From contig JAKZMJ010000005.1 of the NCBI GenBank assembly GCA_030491005.1, forward strand, positions 1-64,000: 64,000 bases of DNA. Reading direction: 5' to 3'. Under the pieces are notes generated by a model. It had not been told where the DNA came from and searched no databases. It saw nothing but the letters and a program-made list of their open reading frames with translations. This DNA comes from Sulfurospirillum sp. (lineage in GTDB: Bacteria; Campylobacterota; Campylobacteria; Campylobacterales; Arcobacteraceae). Below are positions 1 through 7,746 of the stretch, piece after piece (the first letter of the stretch is position 1; every line of letters begins with the position of its first letter). Both the position numbers and the translations under genes were made by a program.

Positions 1-95
1 GTAGTTTGTTATTTATGATAGCTAATTTGCTATGGGTTTATTATATGAGGTTTTGTTATCCAATAAGTTTATTTGGTCTTTTTTGTTTTTATATT

Positions 96-551
96 TTAAA
101 CTTTCAAAAAGAATCTTTCTTTTGTCTTTGATTCTGCATTATTATTTTTATAAAATTTGATTGCTTTTGTATTATCAATAGGTGTTTGCCATTGCATTAA
201 AGTACAATTTAATTTTTTTGCTTCATTTTTAATCTCTTTTAAAATTATTTTACCTATGCCATGATTTCTATATTTTTCATCAATAAATAAACAATCCATA
301 TATAAATAAAAATCAGCGTCCCATGTAGAAAATTGTTTCATATAGGTTGCATATGCTATTAAATCATTTTTATATTCAATTATTAAGCAAAAGAAAGGTG
401 CATTTTTTGCAAATAAATATTTTTTAAAATTCTTTTTTTTATTTTTGTAAGAAAAAATTTGTTTTTCATATAGTGCATGTTTTTCACAAAAAAATAATAA
501 TTTGTCTATTTCATCCTTTTTTATGTGTCTAACTATAAGTTTATCTATCAA
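96..551 (-). CDS. GNAT family N-acetyltransferase
   Basis: A 151-residue single-domain acetyltransferase expected to move an acetyl group from acetyl-CoA to an amine. The acetyl-CoA pyrophosphate-binding motif is visible as YRNHGIGKIIL (around residues 93-103, the R/Q-x-x-G-x-G/A pattern), followed by the conserved helix and the C-terminal KFYKNNNA strand typical of GNAT proteins. The substrate cannot be read from sequence. It lies 3 bp downstream of the rhodanese gene on the same strand, so the two are probably one transcript. Family call is secure, function is open. Confidence 0.85.
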   Translation of the reverse strand: MIDKLIVRHIKKDEIDKLLFFCEKHALYEKQIFSYKNKKKNFKKYLFAKNAPFFCLIIEYKNDLIAYATYMKQFSTWDADFYLYMDCLFIDEKYRNHGIGKIILKEIKNEAKKLNCTLMQWQTPIDNTKAIKFYKNNNAESKTKERFFLKV

Positions 552-554
552 TAT

Positions 555-947
555 TTAACACCCACAAGATATTTTATGTTTTGCTTGTGCATTGTTACCA
601 TGAGTTTCATACCCATCTCTTATCCACCAATCTAACCCACCTAATAATTCTTTTACATTAAACTCTAACCTTGACATATTTAAAGCTCCTTTTGTAGAAC
701 CATTACACCCAATACCATCACAATAAGTGATATATAAATATGATTTATCTAAATCTTTTGTGATTTTTTTATCCATAGTTCGATGAGGAATATTTATGGA
801 ATTTGGAATATGTGATATATTATAATACTCTTCTGTTCTGGTATCAATTACAATTATATTTTCATTGTTTATTATCATTTGATATAAATCTGATGAGTCA
901 AGTTCATAGTTTAATTTATCTTCATAATATTTTATTTGTTCATTCAT
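555..947 (-). CDS. Rhodanese-like sulfurtransferase domain protein
   Basis: A 130-residue single rhodanese domain. VIDTRTEEYYNISHIPNSINIP (residues about 33-54) is the usual VIDVR...HIPGA region, and the active-site loop carries cysteine in YCDGIGCNGS (residues about 75-84), which would form the persulfide. Downstream LGGLDWWIRDGYE is the conserved C-terminal strand and helix. The protein ends in SCGC, an extra cysteine pair that is not part of the core domain. It is divergently transcribed from the AraC-type regulator across a 124-bp gap and precedes the GNAT gene, so the regulator may control this pair. The sulfur acceptor is unknown. Confidence 0.85.
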   Translation of the reverse strand: MNEQIKYYEDKLNYELDSSDLYQMIINNENIIVIDTRTEEYYNISHIPNSINIPHRTMDKKITKDLDKSYLYITYCDGIGCNGSTKGALNMSRLEFNVKELLGGLDWWIRDGYETHGNNAQAKHKISCGC

Positions 948-1060
948 TATTTTTTTCCTTTATTTTTTAATCATGCTTATTCTACCAATAATTAAAAATT
1001 TAGTCTACACTTTAATACATAATATTATTTACATCTAGTGACTTTTTTAATCTAATTAGA

Positions 1061-1072
1061 TATAATTAGATA
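1061..1072 (+). promoter_or_regulatory. -10 element abutting the AraC start codon (candidate leaderless start)
   Basis: A perfect TATAAT at 1061-1066 is followed by only five bases before the ATG at 1072, so a normal start of transcription would fall on or next to the A of the start codon. No Shine-Dalgarno sequence is visible. The site sits in a direct repeat (TAATTAGATA twice). This is inference from spacing. Confidence 0.4.
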
Positions 1073-1956
1073 TGCATAATAAATCAAGAAATTTAAAACA
1101 TAGTAAAATAGCAAATAATTTAATGAGCTATATCTATGATAATATTGAAATTGATATAGATATAAATGAATTATCTGATAATCTTGATATAAATAAATTT
1201 CATCTGCATAGAATATTTAAAAAAGAAACTGGTACAAATATTTATGAAACAATTAGAAATATAAGATTACAAAAAGCATCTAATCTCTTAATTTCAAATT
1301 CTAATTCAACAATTACAGAAATAGCTAATATGTGTGGTTATAGCCATCATACATCATTTATAAGAGCTTTTAAAAAGAGATTTTATCAAACTCCAAAATA
1401 TTGGAGAAATGGTGGTTTCTTGGAATATTCAAATACCATATTTAATAATGAGAATAAAATATATAAAACAGATATTGATTTTTCTAAGTTAAAACAAGGT
1501 TTGGTAAAAGTTAATCCACGAATGGCTTATTATAAAAGACAAAATGGTTACAATTCAGATTTCAAACAAATATGGGAAGAAATGACAGCATGGATTTTCA
1601 CTAATAATATAATTGAATATCAAAAAATAGCTATTTATCATGATAACCCAACTATTACGGCATTAAATGAATGTAACTATGTGGCTTGTGTTATTCCAAA
1701 AGATAAAAATATTATTTTAATTAATAATAACTTGCCACAATTAGAAATACAAGAATGTTTATGCATAACATTTGAAATAGAAGGAACAACTGATGATATC
1801 TTAATGTTAATTAAGTGGGTCTATGAGAAATGGTTACCTAATAATTGTTATGAAAAAATTACTATACCACCATATCTAATATTTGATGAAGATTTTATTT
1901 CTAATAAAAAAACATTGATTAAGGGTACTTATCATATTCCTGTAAAATATATATAA
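1072..1956 (+). CDS. AraC family transcriptional regulator with GyrI-like effector domain
   Basis: A 294-residue regulator with the DNA-binding domain first. Residues about 12-115 hold two helix-turn-helix motifs: NKFHLHRIFKKETG and the second at ITEIANMCGYSHHTSFIRAF. The rest (about 140-294) has the length and pattern of the GyrI/SbmC-like ligand-binding domain found in AraC proteins of the Rob/BmrR-like type, which usually sense small organic compounds. The gene is divergent from the rhodanese-GNAT pair and is the last ordinary gene before the repeat-bounded cassette array. Target and ligand are not deducible. Confidence 0.88.
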   Translation: MHNKSRNLKHSKIANNLMSYIYDNIEIDIDINELSDNLDINKFHLHRIFKKETGTNIYETIRNIRLQKASNLLISNSNSTITEIANMCGYSHHTSFIRAFKKRFYQTPKYWRNGGFLEYSNTIFNNENKIYKTDIDFSKLKQGLVKVNPRMAYYKRQNGYNSDFKQIWEEMTAWIFTNNIIEYQKIAIYHDNPTITALNECNYVACVIPKDKNIILINNNLPQLEIQECLCITFEIEGTTDDILMLIKWVYEKWLPNNCYEKITIPPYLIFDEDFISNKKTLIKGTYHIPVKYI

Positions 1957-1997
1957 ATTTAGAAATGATAAGTTGATCGAAAAGAATTGAGTATAAA

Positions 1998-2194
1998 CAC
2001 CCCTGTGATTGAATATCCACCTTTATGATATATTTCGACTTTATGAAACCGATACTAAGATAAAAAGAGATTTATCTATACTAAGTGCTTATAAAGATGG
2101 ATATACTCAAGTCAATATAGCAACACATCTGAAATTATCAACCTCAATGATTAGTAAGATTATCAAGAGTGAATATTCAATCACAGGGGTGTAG
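1998..2194 (+). mobile_element. RAYT-tail element, copy 1
   Basis: First of ten same-orientation copies. It begins CACCCCTGTGATTG and ends CAATCACAGGGGTGTAG. The interior is open from a TTG at 2009 for 61 codons, reading as a C-terminal transposase tail with a helix-turn-helix (GYTQVNIATHLKLSTSMISK). The right inverted repeat has one mismatch (GAATATTC where other copies have GGATATTC). Immediately after its right end lies a gene lacking its 5' part. Confidence 0.85.
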
Positions 2195-2196
2195 TT

Positions 2197-2418
2197 TGAT
2201 GTACAAAGCATAAAGCTCACCCTGGTAAAGTCAATCAAAAAATAGATGAATTAGATATTAATATAGATGATATTGATGACTATCTTAACAAGCAAATAGA
2301 GATTGATAAAAATACACTAGTAATGCTAGATGAAAATATAACAAATAATGATAAATTACAGACAATATTTGAAACAACAATAGCATCGTTAATTTTTTAC
2401 CAAGCAAAACTAAAGTGA
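2197..2418 (+). pseudogene. 5'-truncated copy of the 86-aa cassette protein
   Basis: The sequence from about 2199 is almost identical to that from 6578 and encodes the last 73 or so residues of the small protein encoded intact at 6537-6797 (CTKHKAHP...FYQAKLK). The start codon and first 13 codons are missing because the homology begins directly after the right end of element copy 1. One base differs (Asp to Gly). It is a dead fragment with no ribosome binding site. Confidence 0.8.
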
Positions 2419-2437
2419 AATTCACTTTAGTTTTGCT
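2403..2437 (+). terminator. Perfect hairpin between fragment and antitoxin
   Basis: A 17-base arm (starting AGCAAAACTAAAG) is repeated inverted around a single A. It overlaps the stop codon of the preceding reading frame and precedes the antitoxin. It could terminate upstream transcription. An identical hairpin occurs at 6782-6816. Confidence 0.6.
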
Positions 2438-2469
2438 ACAATAATATATATTAAATATTGGAGTTCATT

Positions 2470-2727
2470 ATGCAAACAATAGCAGTACAAATTCAAGATA
2501 ACTATGTGCAAAATTTTATGAGTTATGTTAATAGTCATAGTGAAAATATTACTATATCTAAAGATAAAAACTTAGAACTTGACCCATATTTTTATGAAAG
2601 AAAAAGAGAATTAGCACGAGTTATTGAAGAGTCTGAAAATGGCACAATGGAAATGTTATCACAAGAACAATACGATGATGAAATGAAAATATTTTTTAAA
2701 GATTTAAAAACTAATGCAAATCTTTAA
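2470..2727 (+). CDS. Type II antitoxin-like protein (duplicate copy)
   Basis: An 85-residue acidic protein starting MQTIAVQIQDNYVQNF. The ATG at 2470 is chosen over an upstream TTG because GGAG lies 7 bases before it. An amphipathic N-terminal half (possible DNA-binding strand-helix) is followed by a charged C-terminal half ending FFKDLKTNANL, the usual layout of RelB/ParD-like antitoxins. It is identical to the protein at 6849-7106, where the partner toxin is intact; here the toxin is cut off after about 30 codons by an IS3-family remnant. Toxin-antitoxin role is inferred from size, overlap and partner. Confidence 0.75.
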   Translation: MQTIAVQIQDNYVQNFMSYVNSHSENITISKDKNLELDPYFYERKRELARVIEESENGTMEMLSQEQYDDEMKIFFKDLKTNANL

Positions 2728-2804
2728 AACTAGGTTATATAAAACTCAATTATTAACTATTTTAAAACATATATCAGTAGATAAAATTAGTGCAAGTGAA
2801 AACT
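2714..2804 (+). pseudogene. 3'-truncated RelE/ParE-like toxin
   Basis: The first 30 codons of the toxin seen intact at 7093-7368 are present in the same 14-bp overlap with the antitoxin. Identity with the intact copy ends at 2804 (AGTGAAAACT), where the left end of an IS3-family element begins. The conserved C-terminal catalytic strand of the toxin is lost, so no active toxin is made. Confidence 0.8.
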
Positions 2805-2807
2805 ATA

Positions 2808-3569
2808 ATGTCCCCAGATAAAACAACCGATTAATAAAATATTTTTATTCCAATAGATACAATATAAAGATAAAAAAAGAGGATATTACATTATGAGTAG
2901 AAAAAGAACAACATACACAGCAAGTTTTAAAGCAAAATTAGTTTTAGAAGTTTTAGAGGGAACAAAGACATTAAATGAGATAGCAACACAATAAGAGTAA
3001 AGGACAACTTGTGATTAATATCACAAGGCAAACTGTCGAATGTATTACCAAAGAATTTATTAAATTGGAAGAAACAGTTTTTAGATAATGCAAGTTTAGC
3101 ATTTGATAAAAGTGCTTTAGTTAAAGAGTATAAAATAGAAATTGAAACACTACAAAAAGATAAAGATAATATGGCAAAGAAAGTTGGTGAATTAACTTTA
3201 GAGAAAGATTTTCTTGAGGGAAAGCTCGTAAGCTTGGTATCATTAAATAAGAGAAAAGAGATGATTGATACTAAGCATAAATTATCATTGAATAAGCAAT
3301 TAGTACTATTAGATATATCTAAAACAGCATATTACTATGAACCTGTAATACCATTTAGTTCTAATGAAGATATGAAGCTTTTAAATACTATAGATTTAAT
3401 ACACACAAAGCACCCATATTATGGAACAAGAAGAATTGTTAAACTATTAGCTAGACTAGGCTTAAATTGTGGTAGAAAGCTAATAAAAACAGCTATGAAA
3501 TTTATAGGTATAAGAGCTTTGTATCCCAAGGCTAGAACTACTATAGCTAATAAAGAACATAAAAATAAA
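2808..3569 (+). mobile_element. IS3-family insertion sequence remnant
   Basis: The left end reads TGTCCCCAGATAAAACAACC and is followed by an OrfA and the start of OrfB. Three kinds of damage are seen: a short palindromic insertion inside OrfA (about 2992-3037), a premature stop there, and loss of the right half at element copy 2 (3570). The IS inserted in the duplicated toxin gene, so it arrived after, or during, the duplication of the toxin-antitoxin unit. Confidence 0.8.
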
Positions 3570-3584
3570 CACCCCTGTGATTGA
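2893..3584 (+). pseudogene. IS3-family transposase OrfA/OrfB, broken
   Basis: OrfA starts at 2893 (MSRKRTTYTASFKAKLVLEV, the Tnp_1 helix-turn-helix) and stops at 2994 because of a roughly 45-bp insertion. The reading resumes after it (NVLPKNLLNWKKQF, then a leucine-zipper-like LEKDFLEGKL). The OrfB part follows in the same frame from about 3258 with SISKTAYYY-like and HPYYGTRRI motifs (the HTH_21 region). It ends in HPCD from the left end of element copy 2, so the DDE catalytic core is missing. Not functional. Confidence 0.85.
3008..3027 (+). repeat. Small perfect hairpin inside IS3 OrfA
   Basis: CTTGTGATTAATATCACAAG is an 8-bp stem with TAAT loop, with additional outer GACA/TGTC pairing. 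It forms the core of the short insertion that breaks OrfA. Origin unknown; it could be a miniature palindromic repeat. Confidence 0.6.
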
Positions 3585-3767
3585 ATATCCACCTTTATGA
3601 TATACTTCGACTTTATGAAACCGATACTAAGATAAAAAGAGATTTAGCTATACTAAGTGCTTATAAAGATGGATATACTCAAGTCAAGATAGCAACACAT
3701 CTGAAATTATCAACCTCAATGATTAGTTAAGATTATCAAGAGTGGATATTCAATCACAGGGGTGTAG
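3570..3767 (+). mobile_element. RAYT-tail element, copy 2
   Basis: Same ends as copy 1. One extra T (GATTAGTTAAG instead of GATTAGTAAG, near 3728) shifts the frame, so the tail peptide is broken; copies 4 and 10 share this insertion. Its left end caps the IS3 transposase with HPCD-stop. Confidence 0.88.
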
Positions 3768-3787
3768 TTTAATAAAAAGGCATAATT

Positions 3788-4738
3788 ATGATAACCACAA
3801 TTTTACCAATATTTTTAGTAATACTAGTAGGTTTTATTTTTGCAAAAAAAGAAAAGTTTACTAATGAAGCAGAACAATTAATCAATAGCTATGTATTAAA
3901 TATAGCATTACCAGCTTTATTATTCTTGTCTATTGCTCAAGCCAATATCAAGGAATTGCTAAGATATGATTTTTTAATTAGTACTTTATCTGGAATATTT
4001 GTTGCATATATTTTAGGTATTATTTTGGCATTTATTATTAAAGTAAAATCACCTCAGTCATCATTGGTGGGAATGGCTTCTTGTTATGGAACTACTGGAT
4101 ACATGGGTATACCTTTGGTAATAATCGCATTTGGTACAATTTCAGCAGTTCCTGCAGCTATCGCAACAATATTACATAATATACCTGCAATAATGACAGT
4201 AATAATTACATATGGAGTGATGAATCAAAAAAATGAAAAGAAAGTAACTACTTTTGATATTATTAAAAGTGCATTTTTAATAACTTTGAAAAATCCACTA
4301 ACTTTATCTGTTCTTGCAGGTATGCTATTTACTATATTTAATATAGCCTTACCAAAAATATTAATAACTTTTTCGAGTTTTTTAGGTTCTGCAGCAGGTC
4401 CAACAGCTCTTTTTGCATTAGGTCTAGGACTTGCAAAATTAAATATATATGAACATTTAAGTGTTAATAAACTATTAAAAATATTTCCTGTTGTATTTAT
4501 AAAAATTATCATACAATCATTAGTTACTTTTTTAGTTGGATACTACATATTCAATATGAGTTTAGATGATGTTTATTTTAAGACAGCAATTATAATGGCA
4601 GCATTACCTGTTGGTGCAGGTGTTTATGTATTTGCTAATAAATATAATTATTATAAAGAAGAAAGTTCAATTGCAATTATTATGTCTTTGATTATTACAC
4701 TTTTAACACTAACTTATATATTAGATATTTTTCAATAG
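3788..4738 (+). CDS. AEC family transporter (auxin efflux carrier / malonate permease type)
   Basis: A 316-residue membrane protein with about ten hydrophobic segments split into two halves by a short charged stretch near residue 150 (NQKNEKKVTTFD). The N-terminus ([20 protein letters not shown]), the GTTGYMGIPLV motif near residue 105 and the ALPVGAGVYVFANKY motif near residue 280 are hallmarks of Mem_trans/AEC proteins, which export or import small carboxylates. It is the intact gene of cassette 2, starts 20 bases after element copy 2 and is followed after 10 bp by a truncated TauE/SafE gene. Substrate unknown. Confidence 0.88.
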   Translation: MITTILPIFLVILVGFIFAKKEKFTNEAEQLINSYVLNIALPALLFLSIAQANIKELLRYDFLISTLSGIFVAYILGIILAFIIKVKSPQSSLVGMASCYGTTGYMGIPLVIIAFGTISAVPAAIATILHNIPAIMTVIITYGVMNQKNEKKVTTFDIIKSAFLITLKNPLTLSVLAGMLFTIFNIALPKILITFSSFLGSAAGPTALFALGLGLAKLNIYEHLSVNKLLKIFPVVFIKIIIQSLVTFLVGYYIFNMSLDDVYFKTAIIMAALPVGAGVYVFANKYNYYKEESSIAIIMSLIITLLTLTYILDIFQ

Positions 4739-4748
4739 GAATTATTGA

Positions 4749-4985
4749 TTGGAATATTTATTATTTTTTATTATACTAGGTATAATTGTAGGTTTTTTTG
4801 CAGGGCTATTAGGTATAGGTGGTGGAGTAATAATGTTCCCTGCTTATATATTCATTTTTACGTATATGCAATTTCCTACTGAAAAAGTTATCTATTTATC
4901 ATTAGGAACATCTATGGCATCTATTATTGTAACATCTGTGATAAGTGCTTATGCTCATAATAAAGATATACACCCCTGTGATTGA
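4749..4985 (+). pseudogene. TauE/SafE (TSUP) family permease, 5' fragment
   Basis: Only the first 74 or so codons remain. FFAGLLGIGGGVIMFP is the glycine-rich motif that starts TSUP family exporters (normally about 240-270 residues), followed by a second membrane segment with SLGTSMASIIVTSV. The reading frame enters the left end of element copy 3 at 4971 and ends in the tail HPCD. The 3' part is not found on the other side of the element, so this is not a simple insertion. Start taken at the TTG 10 bp after the AEC stop. Confidence 0.85.
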
Positions 4986-5167
4986 ATATCCACCTTTATG
5001 ATATACTTCGACTTTATGAAACCGATACTAAGATAAAAAGAGATTTAGCTATACTAAGTGCTTATAAAGATGGATATACTCAAGTCAAGATAGCAACACA
5101 TCTGAAATTATCAACCTCAATGATTAGTAAGATTATCAAGAGTGGATATTCAATCACAGGGGTGTAA
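4971..5167 (+). mobile_element. RAYT-tail element, copy 3
   Basis: Intact 61-codon tail frame from TTG at 4982. The right end reads GGGGTGTAATTC, so the usual GTAG is GTAA here. Truncates the TauE/SafE gene on its left. Confidence 0.88.
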
Positions 5168-5213
5168 TTCTATTTCATTTACTTTAAGATATCATAAATT
5201 ATTGGAGTTCATT

Positions 5214-5459
5214 ATGCAAACAATGGCAGTACAAATTCAAGATAACTATGTTCAAAACTTTATGAGTTATGTTAATAATCATAGTGAAAGCATTAGTATT
5301 ACAAAAGATAAAAATCTAGGGTTAGACCCATATTTTTATGAAAGACAACAACAATTACATCAAATTAGAAATGATGTAAAAAATGGAAATATTAGATTAT
5401 TATCACAAGAAGAATCAGACAATGAAATAGAATTGTTTTTTAAAGAGTTAGAAAAATAA
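5214..5459 (+). CDS. Type II antitoxin-like protein (paralogue)
   Basis: An 81-residue paralogue of the antitoxins at 2470 and 6849: the first 50 residues are nearly identical (MQTMAVQIQDNYVQNFMSYV) while the C-terminal third differs (QQLHQIRNDVKNGNIRL...FFKELEK). The ATG at 5214 is preceded by the same TTGGAGTTCATT ribosome-binding context. The divergent C-terminus, where antitoxins contact their toxins, agrees with a different toxin following it, which is truncated. Cassette 3 holds only this pair. Confidence 0.72.
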   Translation: MQTMAVQIQDNYVQNFMSYVNNHSESISITKDKNLGLDPYFYERQQQLHQIRNDVKNGNIRLLSQEESDNEIELFFKELEK

Positions 5460-5462
5460 TTT

Positions 5463-5533
5463 ATGTTAATCACTAGAACGGAAGAATATCAAAAAAATTA
5501 TTTATAAAAGAAGCTAAGAATGAATTAAATATA
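5463..5533 (+). pseudogene. RelE-like toxin, frameshifted and truncated
   Basis: Begins 3 bases after the antitoxin stop with MLITRTEEYQK, a RelE/ParE-like N-terminus. A run of seven A residues near 5490 shifts the frame; in the neighbouring frame it continues as LFIKEAKNELN and then enters element copy 4 (HPCD-stop). The rest of the toxin is missing. Confidence 0.65.
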
Positions 5534-5731
5534 CACCCCTGTGATTGAATATCCACCTTTATGATATACTTCGACTTTATGAAACCGATACTAAGATAAA
5601 AAGAGATTTAGCTATACTAAGTGCTTATAAAGATGTATATACTCAAGTCAAGATAGCAACACATCTGAAATTATCAACCTCAATGATTAGTTAAAATTAT
5701 CAAGAGTGGATATTCAATCACAGGGGTGTAG
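5534..5731 (+). mobile_element. RAYT-tail element, copy 4
   Basis: Carries the extra T (GATTAGTTAAAATT) that breaks the tail frame and a G-to-T change at GATGTATAT. Ends GGGGTGTAGTTTG. Separates cassette 3 from cassette 4. Confidence 0.88.
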
Positions 5732-5842
5732 TTTGTGTGAATATTTACTTATTAGTGTATTTAAGTGCTTAATGAATATAATGAGTGTTTAATAAATAGT
5801 TGTATCTATAGTTTAGAAATTCCAGCAACTATATAACAGGAA

Positions 5843-6049
5843 TTTAAATTAAAAAATAGTTTATTTACATCAGCTTTTATTTTATTACTCACATCATCTG
5901 TATTGTATGCGAATGAAACAACAATAGCTACAAATATATTTATGGGTATTGTTATGGCAATACAATTTGCTATAGTGTACGCAGTTTGGCTTTTTATTGT
6001 ATTTTTATATAAAAAGTTATTTAAAAACAATAAAAAAGAAGATAATTAA
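5843..6049 (+). pseudogene. Short secreted or membrane protein lacking a start codon
   Basis: A plus-strand frame of 68 codons reads KLKNSLFTSAFILLLTSSVLYA (a signal-peptide pattern) followed by a second hydrophobic segment (IVMAIQFAIVYAVWLFIVFL) and a lysine-rich end. At the expected start position the codon is TTT, preceded by CAGGAA, which looks like a Shine-Dalgarno; an upstream in-frame stop lies three codons earlier. The start codon therefore seems mutated. It ends directly before the next ATG at 6050. Confidence 0.5.
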
Positions 6050-6457
6050 ATGTTTAAGTATTTAGTAATAATTTGCATATTCAGCTTTTTAGAAATACAG
6101 GCAATGCCAATTAAATATTTTGATAAATACTCAATAGAAGAGATTAATAAGTACCATGCTACACAAATTAATAAGAAATGTCCTATCAGAAATGATAAGG
6201 TAACAAGACAATTGAGTTGGATTGCAAATGGCAAGATGATTATTATAACAAAAGAAATGGATATGTATGCATTAAATGCATACGGAGCTGAAGAACAATT
6301 AAAAAATTATATGTACCCATTAGATAAAAAATTAGCATGTAATAATAAGTTATGGTCACCAGTTATTAAAAGAGGTACAATAGCTAAATTTAAATATGTG
6401 GATACAAATAATAAATTTTTATTTAATATTTTTATCGATAAGAAAGATTGTAAATAA
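6050..6457 (+). CDS. Hypothetical secreted protein
   Basis: A 135-residue protein with an N-terminal signal peptide (MFKYLVIICIFSFLEIQAMP, likely cleavage near residue 18-20). The mature part contains two cysteines (KKCPIRND and KLACNNK) plus a third at the end (KKDCK), possibly forming a disulfide. No family recognised. It starts one base after the preceding broken small membrane-protein gene, so the two were probably translated together. Cassette cargo of unknown role. Confidence 0.6.
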   Translation: MFKYLVIICIFSFLEIQAMPIKYFDKYSIEEINKYHATQINKKCPIRNDKVTRQLSWIANGKMIIITKEMDMYALNAYGAEEQLKNYMYPLDKKLACNNKLWSPVIKRGTIAKFKYVDTNNKFLFNIFIDKKDCK

Positions 6458-6536
6458 TTTCATAAAAGGAGAAAAAATGACAAATGAAACAAAAAAAGAA
6501 TACAGAATTATTGATATTTTTAGGAGGTTTTAAATT

Positions 6537-6797
6537 ATGAAATTAAGTGAAAAATTAAAAGAAGAGATGATGGATTTATGTACAAAGCATAAAGCTCACC
6601 CTGATAAAGTCAATCAAAAAATAGATGAATTAGATATTAATATAGATGATATTGATGACTATCTTAACAAGCAAATAGAGATTGATAAAAATACACTAGT
6701 AATGCTAGATGAAAATATAACAAATAATGATAAATTACAGACAATATTTGAAACAACAATAGCATCGTTAATTTTTTACCAAGCAAAACTAAAGTGA
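6537..6797 (+). CDS. Hypothetical small acidic helical protein
   Basis: An 86-residue, strongly charged and mostly helical protein (IDELDINIDDIDDYLNKQI) with no family recognised. It has a strong ribosome binding site (AGGAGG at 6524) inside a short upstream frame of 18 codons (6477-6536, MTNETKKEYRIIDIFRRF). Its stop overlaps a perfect hairpin, then comes the antitoxin-toxin pair. The same gene without its 5' end lies next to element copy 1. The linkage in both copies suggests it travels with the toxin-antitoxin genes. Confidence 0.6.
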   Translation: MKLSEKLKEEMMDLCTKHKAHPDKVNQKIDELDINIDDIDDYLNKQIEIDKNTLVMLDENITNNDKLQTIFETTIASLIFYQAKLK

Positions 6798-6816
6798 AAT
6801 TCACTTTAGTTTTGCT
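6782..6816 (+). terminator. Perfect hairpin before the antitoxin gene
   Basis: Identical to the hairpin at 2403-2437: 17-base arms around a single A. It separates the 86-aa gene from the toxin-antitoxin operon and may act as a terminator or as an mRNA boundary. Confidence 0.6.
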
Positions 6817-6848
6817 ACAATAATATATATTAAATATTGGAGTTCATT

Positions 6849-7106
6849 ATGCAAACAATAGCAGTACAAATTCAAGATAACTATGTGCAAAATTTTATGA
6901 GTTATGTTAATAGTCATAGTGAAAATATTACTATATCTAAAGATAAAAACTTAGAACTTGACCCATATTTTTATGAAAGAAAAAGAGAATTAGCACGAGT
7001 TATTGAAGAGTCTGAAAATGGCACAATGGAAATGTTATCACAAGAACAATACGATGATGAAATGAAAATATTTTTTAAAGATTTAAAAACTAATGCAAAT
7101 CTTTAA
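6849..7106 (+). CDS. Type II antitoxin-like protein
   Basis: An 85-residue protein identical to that at 2470-2727. The ATG at 6849 is preceded by GGAG with good spacing. It overlaps the toxin gene by 14 bp, a typical translational coupling in type II toxin-antitoxin operons, where the antitoxin is made first, neutralises the toxin and represses the operon. The N-terminal 40 residues are shared with the antitoxin of cassette 3; no named family can be assigned with confidence. Confidence 0.78.
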   Translation: MQTIAVQIQDNYVQNFMSYVNSHSENITISKDKNLELDPYFYERKRELARVIEESENGTMEMLSQEQYDDEMKIFFKDLKTNANL

Positions 7107-7368
7107 AACTAGGTTATATAAAACTCAATTATTAACTATTTTAAAACATATATCAGTAGATAAAATTAGTGCAAGTGAAAACTTTCATAATGACTTAAAT
7201 ATGCAAATAGAAAATTTAATACATTCACCACTTAAATGTAGACAATCATTTTATTCTGATGATGAGAATGTTAGAGATATGATATTTAAAAAATATACTA
7301 TTCAATTTAAAATCTATGAACATAAAATAAGTATATTAAAAGTATTTAACAAAAATAAACCGTCATAG
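7093..7368 (+). CDS. RelE/ParE superfamily toxin-like protein
   Basis: A 91-residue protein. Its C-terminal half, VRDMIFKKYTIQFKIYE followed by ILKVFNKNKPS, matches the closing strands of RelE/ParE toxins (I-R-x-x-x-x-K-x-Y-x-I-x-Y then I-x-x-x-x-x-N-x-N-x-P). Such proteins cut ribosome-bound mRNA or poison gyrase. It follows and overlaps the antitoxin. The copy at 2714 is truncated. This is the only intact toxin of this type in the window. Confidence 0.75.
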   Translation: MQIFKTRLYKTQLLTILKHISVDKISASENFHNDLNMQIENLIHSPLKCRQSFYSDDENVRDMIFKKYTIQFKIYEHKISILKVFNKNKPS

Positions 7369-7504
7369 TAATAGCAGATACAACAAATCAGAGGAAAAGA
7401 ACAAGATTACCCTGCAAAAATATCAAGCTTTTATCTTATCAAGTTAGATAGAGTAAAGATAAAATATTTCTTGCATAATTCCATCTTGTCTCTCACTTCA
7501 TAAA

Positions 7505-7683
7505 CACCCCTGTGATTGAATATACACCTTTATGAAACCGATACTAAGATAAAAAGAGATTTAGCTATACTAAGTGCTTATAAAGATGGATATACTCAAG
7601 TCAAGATAGCAACACATCTGAAATTATCAACCTCAATGATTAGTAAGATTATCAAGAGTGGATATTCAATCACAGGGGTGTAG
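7505..7683 (+). mobile_element. RAYT-tail element, copy 5 (internally deleted)
   Basis: Shorter by 18 bp: one of two CTTTATGA repeats and the sequence between them is lost, an in-frame deletion that leaves a 55-codon tail frame. Left inverted repeat has ATACAC in place of ATCCAC. Ends GGGGTGTAGTTTTTT. Confidence 0.87.
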
Positions 7684-7746
7684 TTTTTTAAAAGAGATAA
7701 ACTAGATGCAGATGAAAATTGCTAAAATACAATAAAAGGAATATAA

